This document shows positions 17,332 through 27,164 of a stretch of DNA of 64,000 bases, in pieces. Position numbers and translations under genes: made by a program. The DNA lies in the NCBI RefSeq assembly GCF_047276495.1, contig NZ_CP178543.1, forward strand, positions 930,001-994,000. The letters run 5' to 3'. The stretch's first letter is position 1. Each line of letters begins with the position of its first letter. The stretch is from Capilliphycus salinus. GTDB taxonomy: Bacteria > Cyanobacteriota > Cyanobacteriia > Cyanobacteriales > Microcoleaceae. A model generated the notes under the pieces. It did not search any database. It was not told where the DNA came from and was given only the letters and a program-made list of their open reading frames with translations.

Positions 17332-17795
17332 GCGATCGCAAAGGGTTTGGATACCGAAACTGAAACCATCACACAAACGTAATAGTTTCTCACTGTGATC
17401 TCGCGATCGCAAAGGGTTTGGATACTGAAAGCTAAACCATCACACAAACGTAATAGTTTTTCTCTGTAAGCTCGCGATCGCAAAGGGTTTGGATACCGAA
17501 ACTGAAACCATCACACAAACGTAATAGTTTTTCTCTGTAAGCTCGCGATCGCAAAGGGTTTGGATACCGAAACTGAAACCATCACACAAACGTAATAGTT
17601 TTTCTCTGTGATCTCGCGATCGCAAAGGGTTTGGATACCGAAACTGAAACCATCACACAAACGTAATAGTTTTTCTCTGTGATCTCGCGATCGCAAAGGG
17701 TTTGGATACCGAAACTGAAACCATCACACAAACGTAATAGTTTTTCTCTGTAAGCTCGCGATCGCACCGGGTTTGGATGCTGAAAGCGAATCTAT
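17332..17795. repeat. Tandem array of about seven 71-bp units, each with a HIP1 site
   Basis: GCGATCGC begins units at 17332, 17403, 17474, 17545, 17616, 17687 and 17758, an exact 71-bp period. Each unit continues AAAGGGTTTGGATACC, then GAAACTGAAACC, then ACACAAACGTAATAG. Internal copies differ by only a few bases (for example GTGATC versus GTAAGC before the HIP1 site); the last unit is degenerate. As 71 is not a multiple of three and no frame has a ribosome site, the array is not coding. No spacers vary, so it is not CRISPR. Confidence 0.95.
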
Positions 17796-18303
17796 AACAC
17801 AAATACTACAGTCTGTAATCTTGAAAATCTCATCCTAAAGATAGATACACCGGCTCAAGTTTGGCTGTCATCTTATAAATGATTGAGTTGATCGGAAGTT
17901 CAATTCACTGCGATCGCCTGTATATCGTTAATCTAGCTTCTGTTATCGTTTCAGCTAATCACAGACTAGAAATTAATAAGTTTTTTCAATAGCTTAACCT
18001 TTATCCCCTTCGTTTGTAATTTTTTATACCTAAAGTCTTGATGTTTTCATCAAAACAGGTGGATATAACCTATAACACCAGGTTTGTCAAGATTTTTTAG
18101 ATAAAGATTAGAACAAATTCATCAAAAAAATTTTAAAGAGTATTTAAAGTAGTTCTTTTCAACCGAAAATATACGGAGAAAAGACACAAGTCGATTTTGA
18201 ATTATTTAATTTCAGGCTCAGAAACATTACCAATTGTGCGGTTAAAAATTCATTGCCATACTAGGAACAACAAAACAAACACGCACTCAATCAACCCCAA
18301 AAC
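17796..18303. other. AT-rich intergenic region upstream of the PEP-CTERM gene
   Basis: No gene is seen. It probably holds the promoter and a long leader of the PEP-CTERM gene; a short inverted repeat GATGTTTTCATC lies near 18038. Nothing else is recognisable. Confidence 0.5.
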
Positions 18304-19032
18304 ATGACAACTAACTTCTTAAAGAAACTCTCCATCGCCACCGTTAGCACCGCAGCTATTAGCCTTTCTTTCCTGGGAGCAAATCCCGCTCAAGCCGCTA
18401 ATTTAATTAATAACGGTGGTTTTGAAACAGGTAATTTGACCGACTGGTCAGTAACCAATAATGGCTCAGGAGGATGTGATACTGACTGGAACGTTAACTC
18501 AACAGGAACAACGGGTTGTTTTGGGCGACAATCAGCTACAGAGGGAACATATGCAGCCTATAACAGCTTTGATGGTGATGGACCTCAAGAATTTCGCTTA
18601 GAACAATCATTTAGTATTGCAGAGAATGTTGAATCTGCAATTCTGAGTTGGTCAGATACGGCTGTTACGCAAATTTTTGGAAGCCTAGATCGTCATTTCC
18701 GTGTTGATTTATTTACCGATAGCGATGTATTCAACGTATTTGATTTAGCATTTGAAGCTGGTACTGTCGGTGAATATAATTGGACAGCACGTTCTTTTGA
18801 TGTTACATCTTTCCTCCAAGCAAATATCGGTAAAGAAGTAACTCTTGCTTTCTCCAACCAAATCCCTCAAAGCTTTTCTGGACCTGCTGGCTTTGGCTTA
18901 GATAATATTGCACTCAATGTTGAATTCCAAGAATCTCAAGCTGTTCCCGAACCCGGAACCATCGCCGCACTCGGATTAATTGGTTTGGGTGGCTTGTTAA
19001 CCAAGAAAAAACTGAACGCTTCAGAGAACTAA
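18304..19032 (+). CDS. PEP-CTERM sorted exported protein
   Basis: 242 residues. Signal peptide (residues 1-31, AQA-A), a mature domain starting NLINNGGFETGNLTDWSV that resembles carbohydrate-binding-like beta-sandwich proteins, and a C-terminal PEP-CTERM tail: VPEPGTIAALGLIGLGG followed by LLTKKK. The VPEP motif is recognised by exosortase, which processes such proteins during export linked to extracellular polysaccharide. Four cysteines lie in the first third (GGCDTDW, TTGCFG). The exosortase itself is not in the window. A terminator follows 40 bp downstream, so it is monocistronic. Confidence 0.9.
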   Translation: MTTNFLKKLSIATVSTAAISLSFLGANPAQAANLINNGGFETGNLTDWSVTNNGSGGCDTDWNVNSTGTTGCFGRQSATEGTYAAYNSFDGDGPQEFRLEQSFSIAENVESAILSWSDTAVTQIFGSLDRHFRVDLFTDSDVFNVFDLAFEAGTVGEYNWTARSFDVTSFLQANIGKEVTLAFSNQIPQSFSGPAGFGLDNIALNVEFQESQAVPEPGTIAALGLIGLGGLLTKKKLNASEN

Positions 19033-19072
19033 CATCTAGTTTTTAGAAAAAAAATCAAGTGAAATCTGATTG

Positions 19073-19104
19073 AAAGTCTCAGCTTCGGTTGAGACTCTTT
19101 TTGT
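19073..19104 (+). terminator. Rho-independent terminator after the PEP-CTERM gene
   Basis: AGTCTCA, GCTTCGGT loop, TGAGACT followed by CTTTTTG. Confidence 0.85.
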
Positions 19105-19343
19105 ATTTTTGGAGAGTTAATTTAAGTACCCGGATATTAATAAACCTCTCTGTATGATGCAAGATTAATCAGTGCTGAAACCCTTTAGTGCTGGTTGTCT
19201 GTTGCCTATTGCTAGAAGCGGCTGTTCCGGTGTTCCCTCTTTTCTAAAAATCATCCGAAAGGTAGAAAAGAGCAGAGCCAACGGTAATTAGAGGAATATA
19301 TGAGTAAAATTTGAGTGTTGTTTTCTGAACTCATTCTCAAATA
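19105..19343. other. Intergenic region with promoter of the PaaK-like gene
   Basis: No gene. Contains a short inverted patch (CTTTTCTAAAAATCATCCG and GGTAGAAAAGAGC near 19238-19272) that could be a hairpin. Nothing else is recognised. Confidence 0.4.
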
Positions 19344-20669
19344 ATGTTGGATTTTCAGTTTCAAGTCGCCAAAACTTTTTTAGAGAATAAGAAGATTCTA
19401 AATCTTACACCCGCTCAAGTCGCCCAAAGACAACTTAATAAATTCAGAAAGTTGGTTAATTTTGTTGCCGAACGTTCTCCCTATTATCAGAAAATCATCG
19501 AAAAGTATAAAATAGACCCGAAAAACTGTCAGCCAACTGATTTTCCAGTATTATACAAAACAGACGTTCTAGAAAACTTCGATGAAATTCTCACCCATCC
19601 AGAAATTAGCAAAGAAAAGATTATCGATTTTTTAGCCAATTCTGAAAACCCGAATGATTTATTTTTGAACAAATATTTTGTCACCCATACTTCGGGAACA
19701 TCTGGAGAAGTTGGTTACTACCTGTATTCACAAACCGAAATGGCTCAAGGACTTGCTTACCTGTTGAACCAAAATCAATCAAAATTTAGCCTTTTTAAAA
19801 AAATTGCTTACATTGCAGCATCTCAAGGTCACTTTGCCGGAGTAACCATCGTCAGTGCGTGCGAAAAACTCTATCCGCTATTCCAAGCGACAAAAATTTT
19901 AGATATCAATTTGGCTTTTCAGGAAATTCTAGACGCTTTAAACCAGTTTCAACCGACAATTTTATCCGGTTACGCATTTCTAATCAGAAAATTAGGAGAA
20001 GCCCAAGCCGAGGGGAAGCTAAAAATTAATCCAAAACTGATCGAAACAGGCGGAGAACCCTTAGTAGAGAAAGACAGAAAGTATATTCAAAGCATTTTTC
20101 AAGTACCCATCCTCAATACCTACGCCAGTGCTGAATTTTTATTGTTGGGTTTGTCTAAGCCGGAATTTGACGGAATGTATTTAATGGAAAGTAACCATAT
20201 CTTCGAGATAGAAGCCGAGAAAATGCGGGTGACAAACTTGTACAATTATACGTTGCCTTTGATTCGATATCACATGGATGATCAATTAGAAACAGTTGAA
20301 GATAATAATCAACTCATGCCTTTTACGAAAGTTAGATCGGTTGTCGGTCGAGATGAAGATAGACCTCACTTTCTCAACGAAGAAGGAGAAGAAGATTATA
20401 TTCATTATACTGCCATCGGTGAGATCAGAGCGAAATTACTAAAAAGATTTCAGATTCAAGTGATCAATCCAGAGAAATTCATTTTTAGAGCCGTTTTGAA
20501 AGATAGTTTAGATTCCCAACAACGAGCAGAAGCGCAGAAAGAAATCCGGCATCAGCTAAAAACTGTGTTGGCAAGCAAAAAAATGAATAATGTTGAGTTT
20601 GTAGTTGAGGAAGTAGACAGTATTGGTGTCAATCCTAACACGGGAAAATATAACATTGTGGTGAGTTAA
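19344..20669 (+). CDS. PaaK/CapK-like AMP-dependent ligase
   Basis: 441 residues of the phenylacetate-CoA ligase-like adenylate-forming family, cytoplasmic. The phosphate-binding loop THTSGTSGEVGYY is at about residues 113-125; TGGEPL (about 234), YASAEFLLLG (about 255) and the DQLE hinge region follow, with a C-terminal domain containing NPNTGKYN. It activates a carboxylic acid as its adenylate; the acid is unknown. CapK-type relatives occur in polysaccharide clusters and the PEP-CTERM gene is upstream, but each gene has its own terminator, so the link is weak. Confidence 0.8.
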   Translation: MLDFQFQVAKTFLENKKILNLTPAQVAQRQLNKFRKLVNFVAERSPYYQKIIEKYKIDPKNCQPTDFPVLYKTDVLENFDEILTHPEISKEKIIDFLANSENPNDLFLNKYFVTHTSGTSGEVGYYLYSQTEMAQGLAYLLNQNQSKFSLFKKIAYIAASQGHFAGVTIVSACEKLYPLFQATKILDINLAFQEILDALNQFQPTILSGYAFLIRKLGEAQAEGKLKINPKLIETGGEPLVEKDRKYIQSIFQVPILNTYASAEFLLLGLSKPEFDGMYLMESNHIFEIEAEKMRVTNLYNYTLPLIRYHMDDQLETVEDNNQLMPFTKVRSVVGRDEDRPHFLNEEGEEDYIHYTAIGEIRAKLLKRFQIQVINPEKFIFRAVLKDSLDSQQRAEAQKEIRHQLKTVLASKKMNNVEFVVEEVDSIGVNPNTGKYNIVVS

Positions 20670-20700
20670 TTTATCTCTAGAGGTGGGTACAGTCGCACCG

Positions 20701-20726
20701 ATTTCGCTAAGAATAGCGGTTTTTAA
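20701..20726 (+). terminator. Short terminator after the PaaK-like gene
   Basis: CGCTA, AGAA loop, TAGCG followed by GTTTTT; short stem, moderate quality. Confidence 0.55.
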
Positions 20727-20854
20727 ACTTAATCTTCAAACTAATGAATGATGATCCTCTTCGCTGATTTTGTCAAAATAGAAAATAAGAAATCGGCGTA
20801 GAAAACGCTTTGAAGAATTTTGAAGAACAAAAATATTGAGGAGAAAATTATACT

Positions 20855-21331
20855 ATGATTAAGAGAATTTTAAAATCCGGTATTGCATCTTTGGGTACAA
20901 TTTCTGTGCTTGCTTTTGCTCCTGTACTTCTTCTGGGAACGCCTGCGCGAGCGCAAGTGGTTGATGGAAGATTGGATGAATACCAAGTCGCAACCGCTCC
21001 AACTCTAACTTATGGTGAGGTCGGTCCCGTTGTGGAAGACGTGCAAATTATGCTCGATGAACTGGGATATTATGACAGTAGCGAGGGCATAACCGGAACT
21101 TACGACCAGGCAACTCAGCAAGCCGTTGAAGAATTCCAAGAAGATTATAATCTGATCTCAGATGGTATTGTTGGCGATAATACATGGGATACATTTCTAA
21201 GTCTGAACGAGGAAGGTATCTTTGAGTCAGATGATAGCTTTGATGAAGATAGAGGCTTCTATTCCGATTATGAAGATGAGTCTTTAGATTACGGAAATGA
21301 CTATATCGAAGAGGACTCTTATGGGTATTAA
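20855..21331 (+). CDS. Secreted peptidoglycan-binding-domain protein with acidic tail
   Basis: 158 residues. Signal peptide (about residues 1-33, ending ARA-Q), one PG_binding_1 domain (about 49-105: VGPVVEDVQIMLDELGYY; GTYDQATQQAVEEFQ; DGIVGDNTWDTFL) and a Tyr/Asp/Glu-rich tail (DYEDESLDYGNDY). The domain binds cell-wall peptidoglycan; no enzymatic domain is attached, so it is a wall-associated accessory protein. A GAGGAG ribosome site sits about 13 bases before the ATG. The acidic, tyrosine-rich tail is unusual and may bind cations. Confidence 0.85.
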   Translation: MIKRILKSGIASLGTISVLAFAPVLLLGTPARAQVVDGRLDEYQVATAPTLTYGEVGPVVEDVQIMLDELGYYDSSEGITGTYDQATQQAVEEFQEDYNLISDGIVGDNTWDTFLSLNEEGIFESDDSFDEDRGFYSDYEDESLDYGNDYIEEDSYGY

Positions 21332-21492
21332 TCTGACCCACTTCTACCGTCGGTGATCATTTTGTTTAAAATGGCAATAGGCAAAAGACAGGGGTTAGGG
21401 TTTAGGGTTTAGCTGATGCGACTCAAAACCACTACCCGCGCACCCCAATCGCCGACACCCGACACCCCACCCAATCATTTACAAAACATAGA

Positions 21493-21527
21493 AAAGCCGG
21501 GAAATTAGGCAATTCCCGACTTTATTT
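21493..21527 (-). terminator. Terminator between the PG-binding gene and dps
   Basis: AAGCCGGGAAATT, short loop, AATTCCCGACTTTATTT. It lies between convergent genes and could serve either. Confidence 0.65.
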
Positions 21528-21561
21528 CGTAAACCTTCTTCAATTTGAGCTATTTAACTTG

Positions 21562-22107
21562 TTATTTGGAACTGTTCATTTGAACTAACGTATCGTTTGC
21601 TAAGAAATGATCGATATGGTAAGCACGCTCCTCTGTTTCTAACAGAATTTTCTCGTATAAATAACGAGTTGCGCGATCGCCAAGGCTTTCAGCTTGTCCG
21701 GCTTGACGGCGTAACAATTGTAAAATGGCTTGTTCGGCGGCGAGGTCATGTTCGAGCATTTGGCGGGATAGGTAGTATCCATCCGGTTCGGGTTCAAAGC
21801 AGCACATTTCCGCCAACTTGCTGAAGCTGGCTACCGGAATACCCCCCAAACCGTTGAGACGCTCACCGAGTTCGTGAACGTGTTCTTGAACTTCGTCGTA
21901 GCTTTCTTGGAAAAACTCGTGTAAGGAGTAGAACTCCGCTCCCTCAACCACAAAATGATGTTTTTGATATTGGATGTAAAGTGCCTGAAAGCTTGCTAAC
22001 AAGGCATTCATACCTTCGCAAATCGGCCCTGTAACGGAATGGTCAAATAAAACTGGGTTGTCACCCATTTCGCCCAACTGACGCACCGGACTTTGAATCT
22101 CAGTCAT
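21562..22107 (-). CDS. dpsA: Dps-family ferritin-like DNA-protection protein
   Basis: 181 residues from the ATG at 22107, chosen because GAGGA lies about 9 bases upstream; a further ATG at 22125 would add six residues. Four-helix ferritin-like fold with the Dps ferroxidase pattern: His in YIQYQKHHFVVEG, and DEVQEHVHELGERL with the Asp/Glu ligands. Dps dodecamers oxidise and store iron and protect DNA under starvation or oxidative stress. The CCFEPEPDGY insert is typical of cyanobacterial DpsA-type proteins. Monocistronic. Confidence 0.85.
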   Translation of the reverse strand: MTEIQSPVRQLGEMGDNPVLFDHSVTGPICEGMNALLASFQALYIQYQKHHFVVEGAEFYSLHEFFQESYDEVQEHVHELGERLNGLGGIPVASFSKLAEMCCFEPEPDGYYLSRQMLEHDLAAEQAILQLLRRQAGQAESLGDRATRYLYEKILLETEERAYHIDHFLANDTLVQMNSSK

Positions 22108-22371
22108 GCCTTGATTTCCTCGCATTAAGTACCGTTATTGCTAATGAACTTAGTTTATAGAATTGTGAATTCACTTGTCAATCTACCTTAAAGCCTGATT
22201 CTGCCTGTATTAGAAGGAATTTCGAGCAACCGACTTTTTTCACCGACCCTATTGAGAAATATTTTTACTTAAGATATGCTAGAGATTAAAGACTCAATCG
22301 GAAAACTTTTGACGAAGTTCCCGATATGCGGGTCAGGACTAAGTAGAAATTAGTTGCAGTTGGTACAAGTA

Positions 22372-22626
22372 ATGAATTCATCACAGTTACAGCCCGAAAA
22401 CAGCGAAGTCATCGAGGTCAACTGCTGGACCGATCGGTGGCAAGTGTACAGACGCTTACAAGAGTTAGGAATCCCCTGTTCCTGCGAGGTAGAGCAACCC
22501 CTGCGGGTACAGATCACGAACACTAACCATGCCGTTCAACTCTCAAGCGTCCTTAAACAGTTCAGCGCCTCCCGTCAAGATTTACTCGAAAGCTTAGAAC
22601 GCTGTTGGCAAACTGAGTGTGACTGA
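22372..22626 (+). CDS. Small conserved cyanobacterial protein, unknown function
   Basis: 84 residues from the ATG at 22372; a TTG at 22354 is less likely. Sequence has EVNCWTDRWQVYRRLQELGIPCSCE followed by a hydrophilic helical C-terminus ending LERCWQTECD; four to five cysteines. I recognise the pattern as cyanobacterial but not the function. It precedes the ferredoxin-like gene by 118 bp on the same strand and may share its transcript. Confidence 0.65.
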   Translation: MNSSQLQPENSEVIEVNCWTDRWQVYRRLQELGIPCSCEVEQPLRVQITNTNHAVQLSSVLKQFSASRQDLLESLERCWQTECD

Positions 22627-22744
22627 TCGCGCTTGCGATCGCGATCGACGCTTTCCTCAAAAGATTAAGGCGTTTGATGAGAACGTCTCTAATGGGGAAC
22701 TTCAACTATCTCAACCCGAATAACTCACGATTACCCTGAAACCA

Positions 22745-23311
22745 ATGTCCAAAACTGATAAACAAATTACGGAATTCAATTTTGCAGGCCAAGTCACCTA
22801 TGTATTCTTCGATGGCAGCAAACCCAAATATCTACAACTGATGACCTCCGAAGGGCTGCATCTGATCAAACTGTCCAAAGACTCTCGTTCAGTCTGTGAA
22901 CGTTTATTAATTCCGGGGCGGCAAGTTCAAGTCAGTGGGATGAAAAAATACGATCCCAAAAGCGGCAAAATCAAAATGAAAGCCGAAGAAATCATCGCCC
23001 TGAACGCCGAAGGACAGGTCAGCAGTTCACCTTGTTCTTCCAAAAAAGAAGCGAAAAAAACCTGTTCCGCTAAAGCCCAAATCCTCATTTGTGACAAGTC
23101 AGATTGTCGCAAAAAGGGCGGAAACCATTTGTGTTCGGCCTTAGAAACGGTTGTCAAAGAACGGGGACTCGAAGAACAAATCACCATCAAGAAAACAGGG
23201 TGTCTCAAACGATGTAAAGCCGGCCCCAACGTGGTGGTCATGCCCGACAAAACCCGCTACAGTCGAGTCAACGCCACCGAGGTTCCCGAATTAATCGCCA
23301 AGCATTTCTAA
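22745..23311 (+). CDS. (2Fe-2S) thioredoxin-like ferredoxin domain protein
   Basis: 188 residues in two parts. The N-terminal 85 residues (TEFNFAGQVTYVFFDG; GLHLIKLSKDSR; VQVSGMKKYDP) form an OB-like domain often fused here; the C-terminal domain is a thioredoxin-fold [2Fe-2S] ferredoxin with cluster ligands in ILICDKSDCRKKGG and KKTGCLKRCKAGPNVVVMP. A Lys-rich linker with two cysteines separates them. It is a soluble electron carrier or Fe-S protein; partner unknown. Common in cyanobacteria. Confidence 0.85.
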   Translation: MSKTDKQITEFNFAGQVTYVFFDGSKPKYLQLMTSEGLHLIKLSKDSRSVCERLLIPGRQVQVSGMKKYDPKSGKIKMKAEEIIALNAEGQVSSSPCSSKKEAKKTCSAKAQILICDKSDCRKKGGNHLCSALETVVKERGLEEQITIKKTGCLKRCKAGPNVVVMPDKTRYSRVNATEVPELIAKHF

Positions 23312-23859
23312 AACCTAAAACATTAAATAACTCAAAAGGCAACAGGCAACAGGCAGAAGTTCAGGAGTTTAGAAGTTAGGGATTTAGTGTTGGGGATTGG
23401 GACTGGGTTGACTTGCCCACGCACCCTAACCCCACGCACCCACGCACTCTAAACCCCCCTTCTGTCTATTGCCTGTTGCCTATTCCCCATTCCCCATTCC
23501 CCCTACACCCCACCTCCCCATCCCCCTATCCCCTGTTCCCTTCAAAAGAAGCTTGCTTGTAACTCCCACAGATGAGAAGATTTAAAGATGTGGCCTCAGG
23601 ACAATTCTCACTATTGTTGAGGAAACTCGAAACGCGAGCTAGGGAACAGACAAACTGTTAATTCTAGGCTAAATTGCATTCGAGATCGTGTCCGGGGAGT
23701 GAGAACGGGTAAAAGGGCTGCGATCGCGAGTCGGGCATGAAAAAGCCTGTTTTCACCCTCGATACAACCCAAACCCGGATGCCACCGAACAGTCTGTTCA
23801 CGCGGCCTTCGGCAGGGCTTCGCTTACACACGTCCAGAAAATATATAGAAACGATAACT
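23312..23859. repeat. Intergenic region with heptamer-type repeats and tkt leader
   Basis: From about 23335 to 23540 there are short degenerate tandem repeats: GGCAACAGGCAACAGGCAG and its inverse-type CTGTTGCCTATTCCCC, with ACGCACCC repeats between. The rest (23541-23859) has no gene and carries the tkt promoter/leader. GCCTTCGGCAGGGCTTCGC near 23810 is a common cyanobacterial interspersed motif. Confidence 0.6.
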
Positions 23860-25881
23860 ATGGCTGTTGCAACCCAATCACTCGAAGAACTCTGCATTAA
23901 CTCCATCCGCTTCTTAGCGATTGATGCGGTACAAAAAGCTAACTCAGGCCACCCCGGATTGCCGATGGGTGCAGCGCCGATGGCGTTTGTGTTGTGGGAT
24001 CGCTTTATGCGGTTTAACCCCAAAAACCCCAAATGGTTCAACCGCGATCGCTTCGTCTTGTCGGCGGGTCATGGTTGTATGTTGCTGTATTCCCTCCTAC
24101 ACCTGACGGGTTTTGACAGTGTTCCCCTCGATGAAATTAAACAATTTCGTCAGTGGGGTTCTAAGACCCCCGGACACCCGGAAAACCACGTTACCGAGGG
24201 TATTGAAGTCACCACAGGGCCGTTAGGACAGGGAATTGCCAATGCGGTGGGACTCGCTTTAGCAGAAGCCCATTTAGCTGCAACTTTCAACAAACCGGAC
24301 TGCACACTGGTCGATCACTACACTTATGTGATCATGGGTGATGGCTGCAACATGGAAGGGATTTCTGGTGAAGCCTGTTCTCTGGCCGGACACTGGGGCC
24401 TGGGCAAATTAATCGCCTTCTACGATGACAACCACATCTCTATCGATGGTCACACCGACATCTCCTTTACCGAAGATGTTGCAGCACGCTTTGAAGCCTA
24501 CGGCTGGCACGTTCAACACGTTCCCGACGGTAACACCAACCTAGATGCGATCGCGGAAGCTATCCAAAAAGCCAAAGAAGTTACCGATAAGCCCTCGCTG
24601 ATCAAAGTTACCACCATCATTGGTTACGGTTCCCCCAACAAAGCCAACACCCACGACGTTCACGGTGCGGCTTTGGGTAAAGATGAAGTTCAAGCCACCC
24701 GCGAACATTTGGGCTGGAACTATCCCGAATTTGAAATTCCCGAAGACGCCCTCAACCACTTCCGCAAAGCCATTGATAAAGGCGCCCAAGCGGAACAGGA
24801 ATGGAACAAAATTTGGGAAGAATACAAATCCAAGTATGCCCAAGAAGCGGCTACTTTTGAGCGGATGTTGAGCGGGAAACTGCCGGAAAATTGGGCCGAT
24901 GCGCTGCCGAAATACACCCCCGAAACCAAAGCAGATGCAACCCGCAACCAGTCGGGCGCGACTTTAAATGCGATCGCAAGCGTATTGCCGGAATTAATCG
25001 GCGGTTCGGCGGACTTGGCTCCCTCCAACAAAACCTTACTCAAAGGCTTGGGTGACTTCCAAAAAGGCAGCTACCAAAACCGCAACGTTCGCTTCGGGGT
25101 TCGCGAACACGGGATGGGCGCTATTTGTAACGGTATCGCCCTGCACGGTTCCGGGTTGATTCCCTACGGTGCAACTTTCTTGGTGTTTACCGATTATATG
25201 CGGAACTCCATCCGTTTATCGGCGTTGGCGGAAGCGGGCGTGATTTGGGTAATGACTCACGACTCCGTTGCCCTCGGCGAAGATGGCCCGACTCACCAAC
25301 CCGTTGAACACGTTGCCTCCCTGCGGGCAATTCCTCAATTGATTGTGATTCGTCCGGCTGATGGAAATGAGACTTCTGGAGCCTATAAGGTGGCCGTAGA
25401 GAAGGCAAAATCCGCTCATCCGGCGCCGACCTTGTTGGCGTTATCCCGCCAGAATTTGCCCAATTTAGAGGGCAGTTCCATTGATGTGGTTGCTAAGGGG
25501 GCTTATGTCCTCAGCGATAACAGTGATGGTACTCCCGATATTATTTTGATTGGTACGGGCGGCGAAACTTACCTCTGCGTTGATGCTGCGGTGAAACTGC
25601 GCGAAGAAGGAAAGAAAGTTCGGGTGGTTTCGATGCCGAGTTGGGAGTTGTTTGAAGAACAGGATGCAGCTTACAAAGAGTCCGTTTTCCCGAAAGCCGT
25701 TAAGAAGCGGTTGGCGGTGGAAGCCGGGATTAGCTTCGGTTGGTGCCGTTATGTGACTGATGAAGGCGCAACCATCAGCGTTGATACCTTTGGGGCGTCT
25801 GCTCCCGGTGAAGTGGTTCTGGAGAAGTTCGGCTTCACCGTTGACAATGTTGTTGCTAAGGCGAAGGCGTTGTTGGGTTAG
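23860..25881 (+). CDS. tkt: Transketolase
   Basis: 673 residues from the ATG at 23860 (MAVATQSLEELCINSIR); the frame extends upstream but that part lies in leader/repeat sequence. Thiamine-diphosphate enzyme of the Calvin cycle and pentose phosphate pathway, moving two-carbon units between sugar phosphates. Visible: NSGHPGLPMGAAP near the N-terminus, TPP-binding GDGCNMEG (about 161), the Pyr-domain GVREHGMG and GEDGPTHQP, and DPS-like C-terminal domain. Full length, no anomalies. Monocistronic. Confidence 0.97.
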   Translation: MAVATQSLEELCINSIRFLAIDAVQKANSGHPGLPMGAAPMAFVLWDRFMRFNPKNPKWFNRDRFVLSAGHGCMLLYSLLHLTGFDSVPLDEIKQFRQWGSKTPGHPENHVTEGIEVTTGPLGQGIANAVGLALAEAHLAATFNKPDCTLVDHYTYVIMGDGCNMEGISGEACSLAGHWGLGKLIAFYDDNHISIDGHTDISFTEDVAARFEAYGWHVQHVPDGNTNLDAIAEAIQKAKEVTDKPSLIKVTTIIGYGSPNKANTHDVHGAALGKDEVQATREHLGWNYPEFEIPEDALNHFRKAIDKGAQAEQEWNKIWEEYKSKYAQEAATFERMLSGKLPENWADALPKYTPETKADATRNQSGATLNAIASVLPELIGGSADLAPSNKTLLKGLGDFQKGSYQNRNVRFGVREHGMGAICNGIALHGSGLIPYGATFLVFTDYMRNSIRLSALAEAGVIWVMTHDSVALGEDGPTHQPVEHVASLRAIPQLIVIRPADGNETSGAYKVAVEKAKSAHPAPTLLALSRQNLPNLEGSSIDVVAKGAYVLSDNSDGTPDIILIGTGGETYLCVDAAVKLREEGKKVRVVSMPSWELFEEQDAAYKESVFPKAVKKRLAVEAGISFGWCRYVTDEGATISVDTFGASAPGEVVLEKFGFTVDNVVAKAKALLG

Positions 25882-25890
25882 AGGTTAATT

Positions 25891-26005
25891 GTAGGGGCGG
25901 GTTCTGCCGAGATTTGTTTTTTCTCAGCAGCAACGGTTATAAACCTGCCCTAACTCAGCGTAATTGTTTAGGTTAGGATGGGGGTGTAACACTGTTGCGC
26001 CCCTA
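25891..26005. repeat. GTAGGGGCGGGTTC palindromic element
   Basis: GTAGGGGCGGGTTC at 25891 and inverse copies AACCTGCCCTAA (about 25942) and GCGCCCCTA (25998-26005) fill the space between tkt and the tcmP-like gene. Confidence 0.65.
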
Positions 26006-26038
26006 TAAATTATCTATCATAAGTTTTCAAAAACAGTT

Positions 26039-27149
26039 ATGACTGATAGCTCTTTCTTTGATGAGTCAAAAGAACAATCGATTATCAAGGCTGAAATTGT
26101 AGCCAAGTATTTTTGGGCTTGGGCAAAAGTTATCATACCACAGGCTAAAAAATGGGGCAAAAATATTGCATATATCGATCTATTTTCTGGGGCCGGGTCG
26201 TTATCAGGATGGTTCTCAGTCAACCCCCTTAAAAATTTTAGAGCGGGCAATTGAAGATCCAGATATGCGAGAACGTCTCGTCACTTTATTCAATGATGTA
26301 GATTCTAACAATACTCAATCACTTCAGCAAGCAATTTATTCTATTCCCGCCATAAATAGTTTGAGAAATAAACCGATAATACTCAATACAGAAGTCGGAG
26401 AAGAAATTATTCAAAATTTAGAGCGGGTGCGATTCATTCCTACCTTATTTTTCATCGATCCTTGGGGATACAGAGGATTGTCACTTCGGCTGATCGGATC
26501 GGTGATTAAAGATTGGGGATGTGATTGTATTTTTTTCTTCAATTATAATCGCATTAATATGGGTTTAAATAATTCCTATGTAGAAAGTCATATGCAGTCT
26601 CTATTTGGAAATGAACGGGCAGATTCTCTGAGGAAAGAACTTCAGTCAAAATTACCCCATCAAAGAGAATTAATAATAATTGAAGAACTGTCTCAAGCTT
26701 TGAAAGCAATAGGAGGGGAGTATGTTTTACCTTTTTGCTTCAAAAATAGTAAAGGAACAAGAACCAGCCATCATTTGATTTTTGTCTCCAAAAATGTTCG
26801 GGGTTATTCAATAATGAAAGAAATTATGGCCGGGGCAAGTTCGAGTACAGAACAGGGTGTTCCCACTTTTGAATATAATCAAGCTACCCAAGAACAGCCC
26901 CTATTATTTGAACTTTCTAAACCTCTCGACGAACTTGAAAATCTATTGCTGGATGAATTTGCTGGTCAAACAAAAACGATGGTAGAAATTTATGAACAGC
27001 ATCATGTTAATAAACGTTATATCAAGAAAAATTATAAAGATGTTCTCCTGAAACTGGAAGCTGAAGGTCAAGTTACTACCGATCCATCCAAACGCAGAAA
27101 AGGCACATTTGGAGATACAGTTAAGGTTACATTTCCACCGAAATTATAG
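26039..27149 (+). pseudogene. tcmP: Three-Cys-motif partner protein TcmP, single-base frameshift
   Basis: Two overlapping frames make one TcmP-family protein of about 370 residues. The first (ATG 26039) reads to YIDLFSG; the second continues with GPGRYQDGSQSTPLKILERA. The switch lies in GGGG at 26189-26192: one G too many, since the family's YIDLF(A/S)GPGR reads through with GGG. Downstream the protein is intact (FFIDPWGYRG; NYNRINMG; TSHHLIFVSK) with a C-terminal winged-helix-like part. TcmP is named for co-occurrence with Gp37/Gp68 three-Cys-motif proteins, and one lies next door. It may be an inactivating indel, programmed frameshift or assembly error. Confidence 0.8.
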
Positions 27150-27164
27150 AATAAACTCCCTTTG

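Noticed and set aside
17440..17767. Overlapping 61-residue frames with repeated sequence
   Set aside because: They are artefacts of the 71-bp tandem repeat; no ribosome site, and unit length is not a multiple of three.
17332..17795. CRISPR-like array
   Set aside because: The repeats are head-to-tail with no variable spacers; a 71-bp unit repeated as a whole is a plain tandem array.
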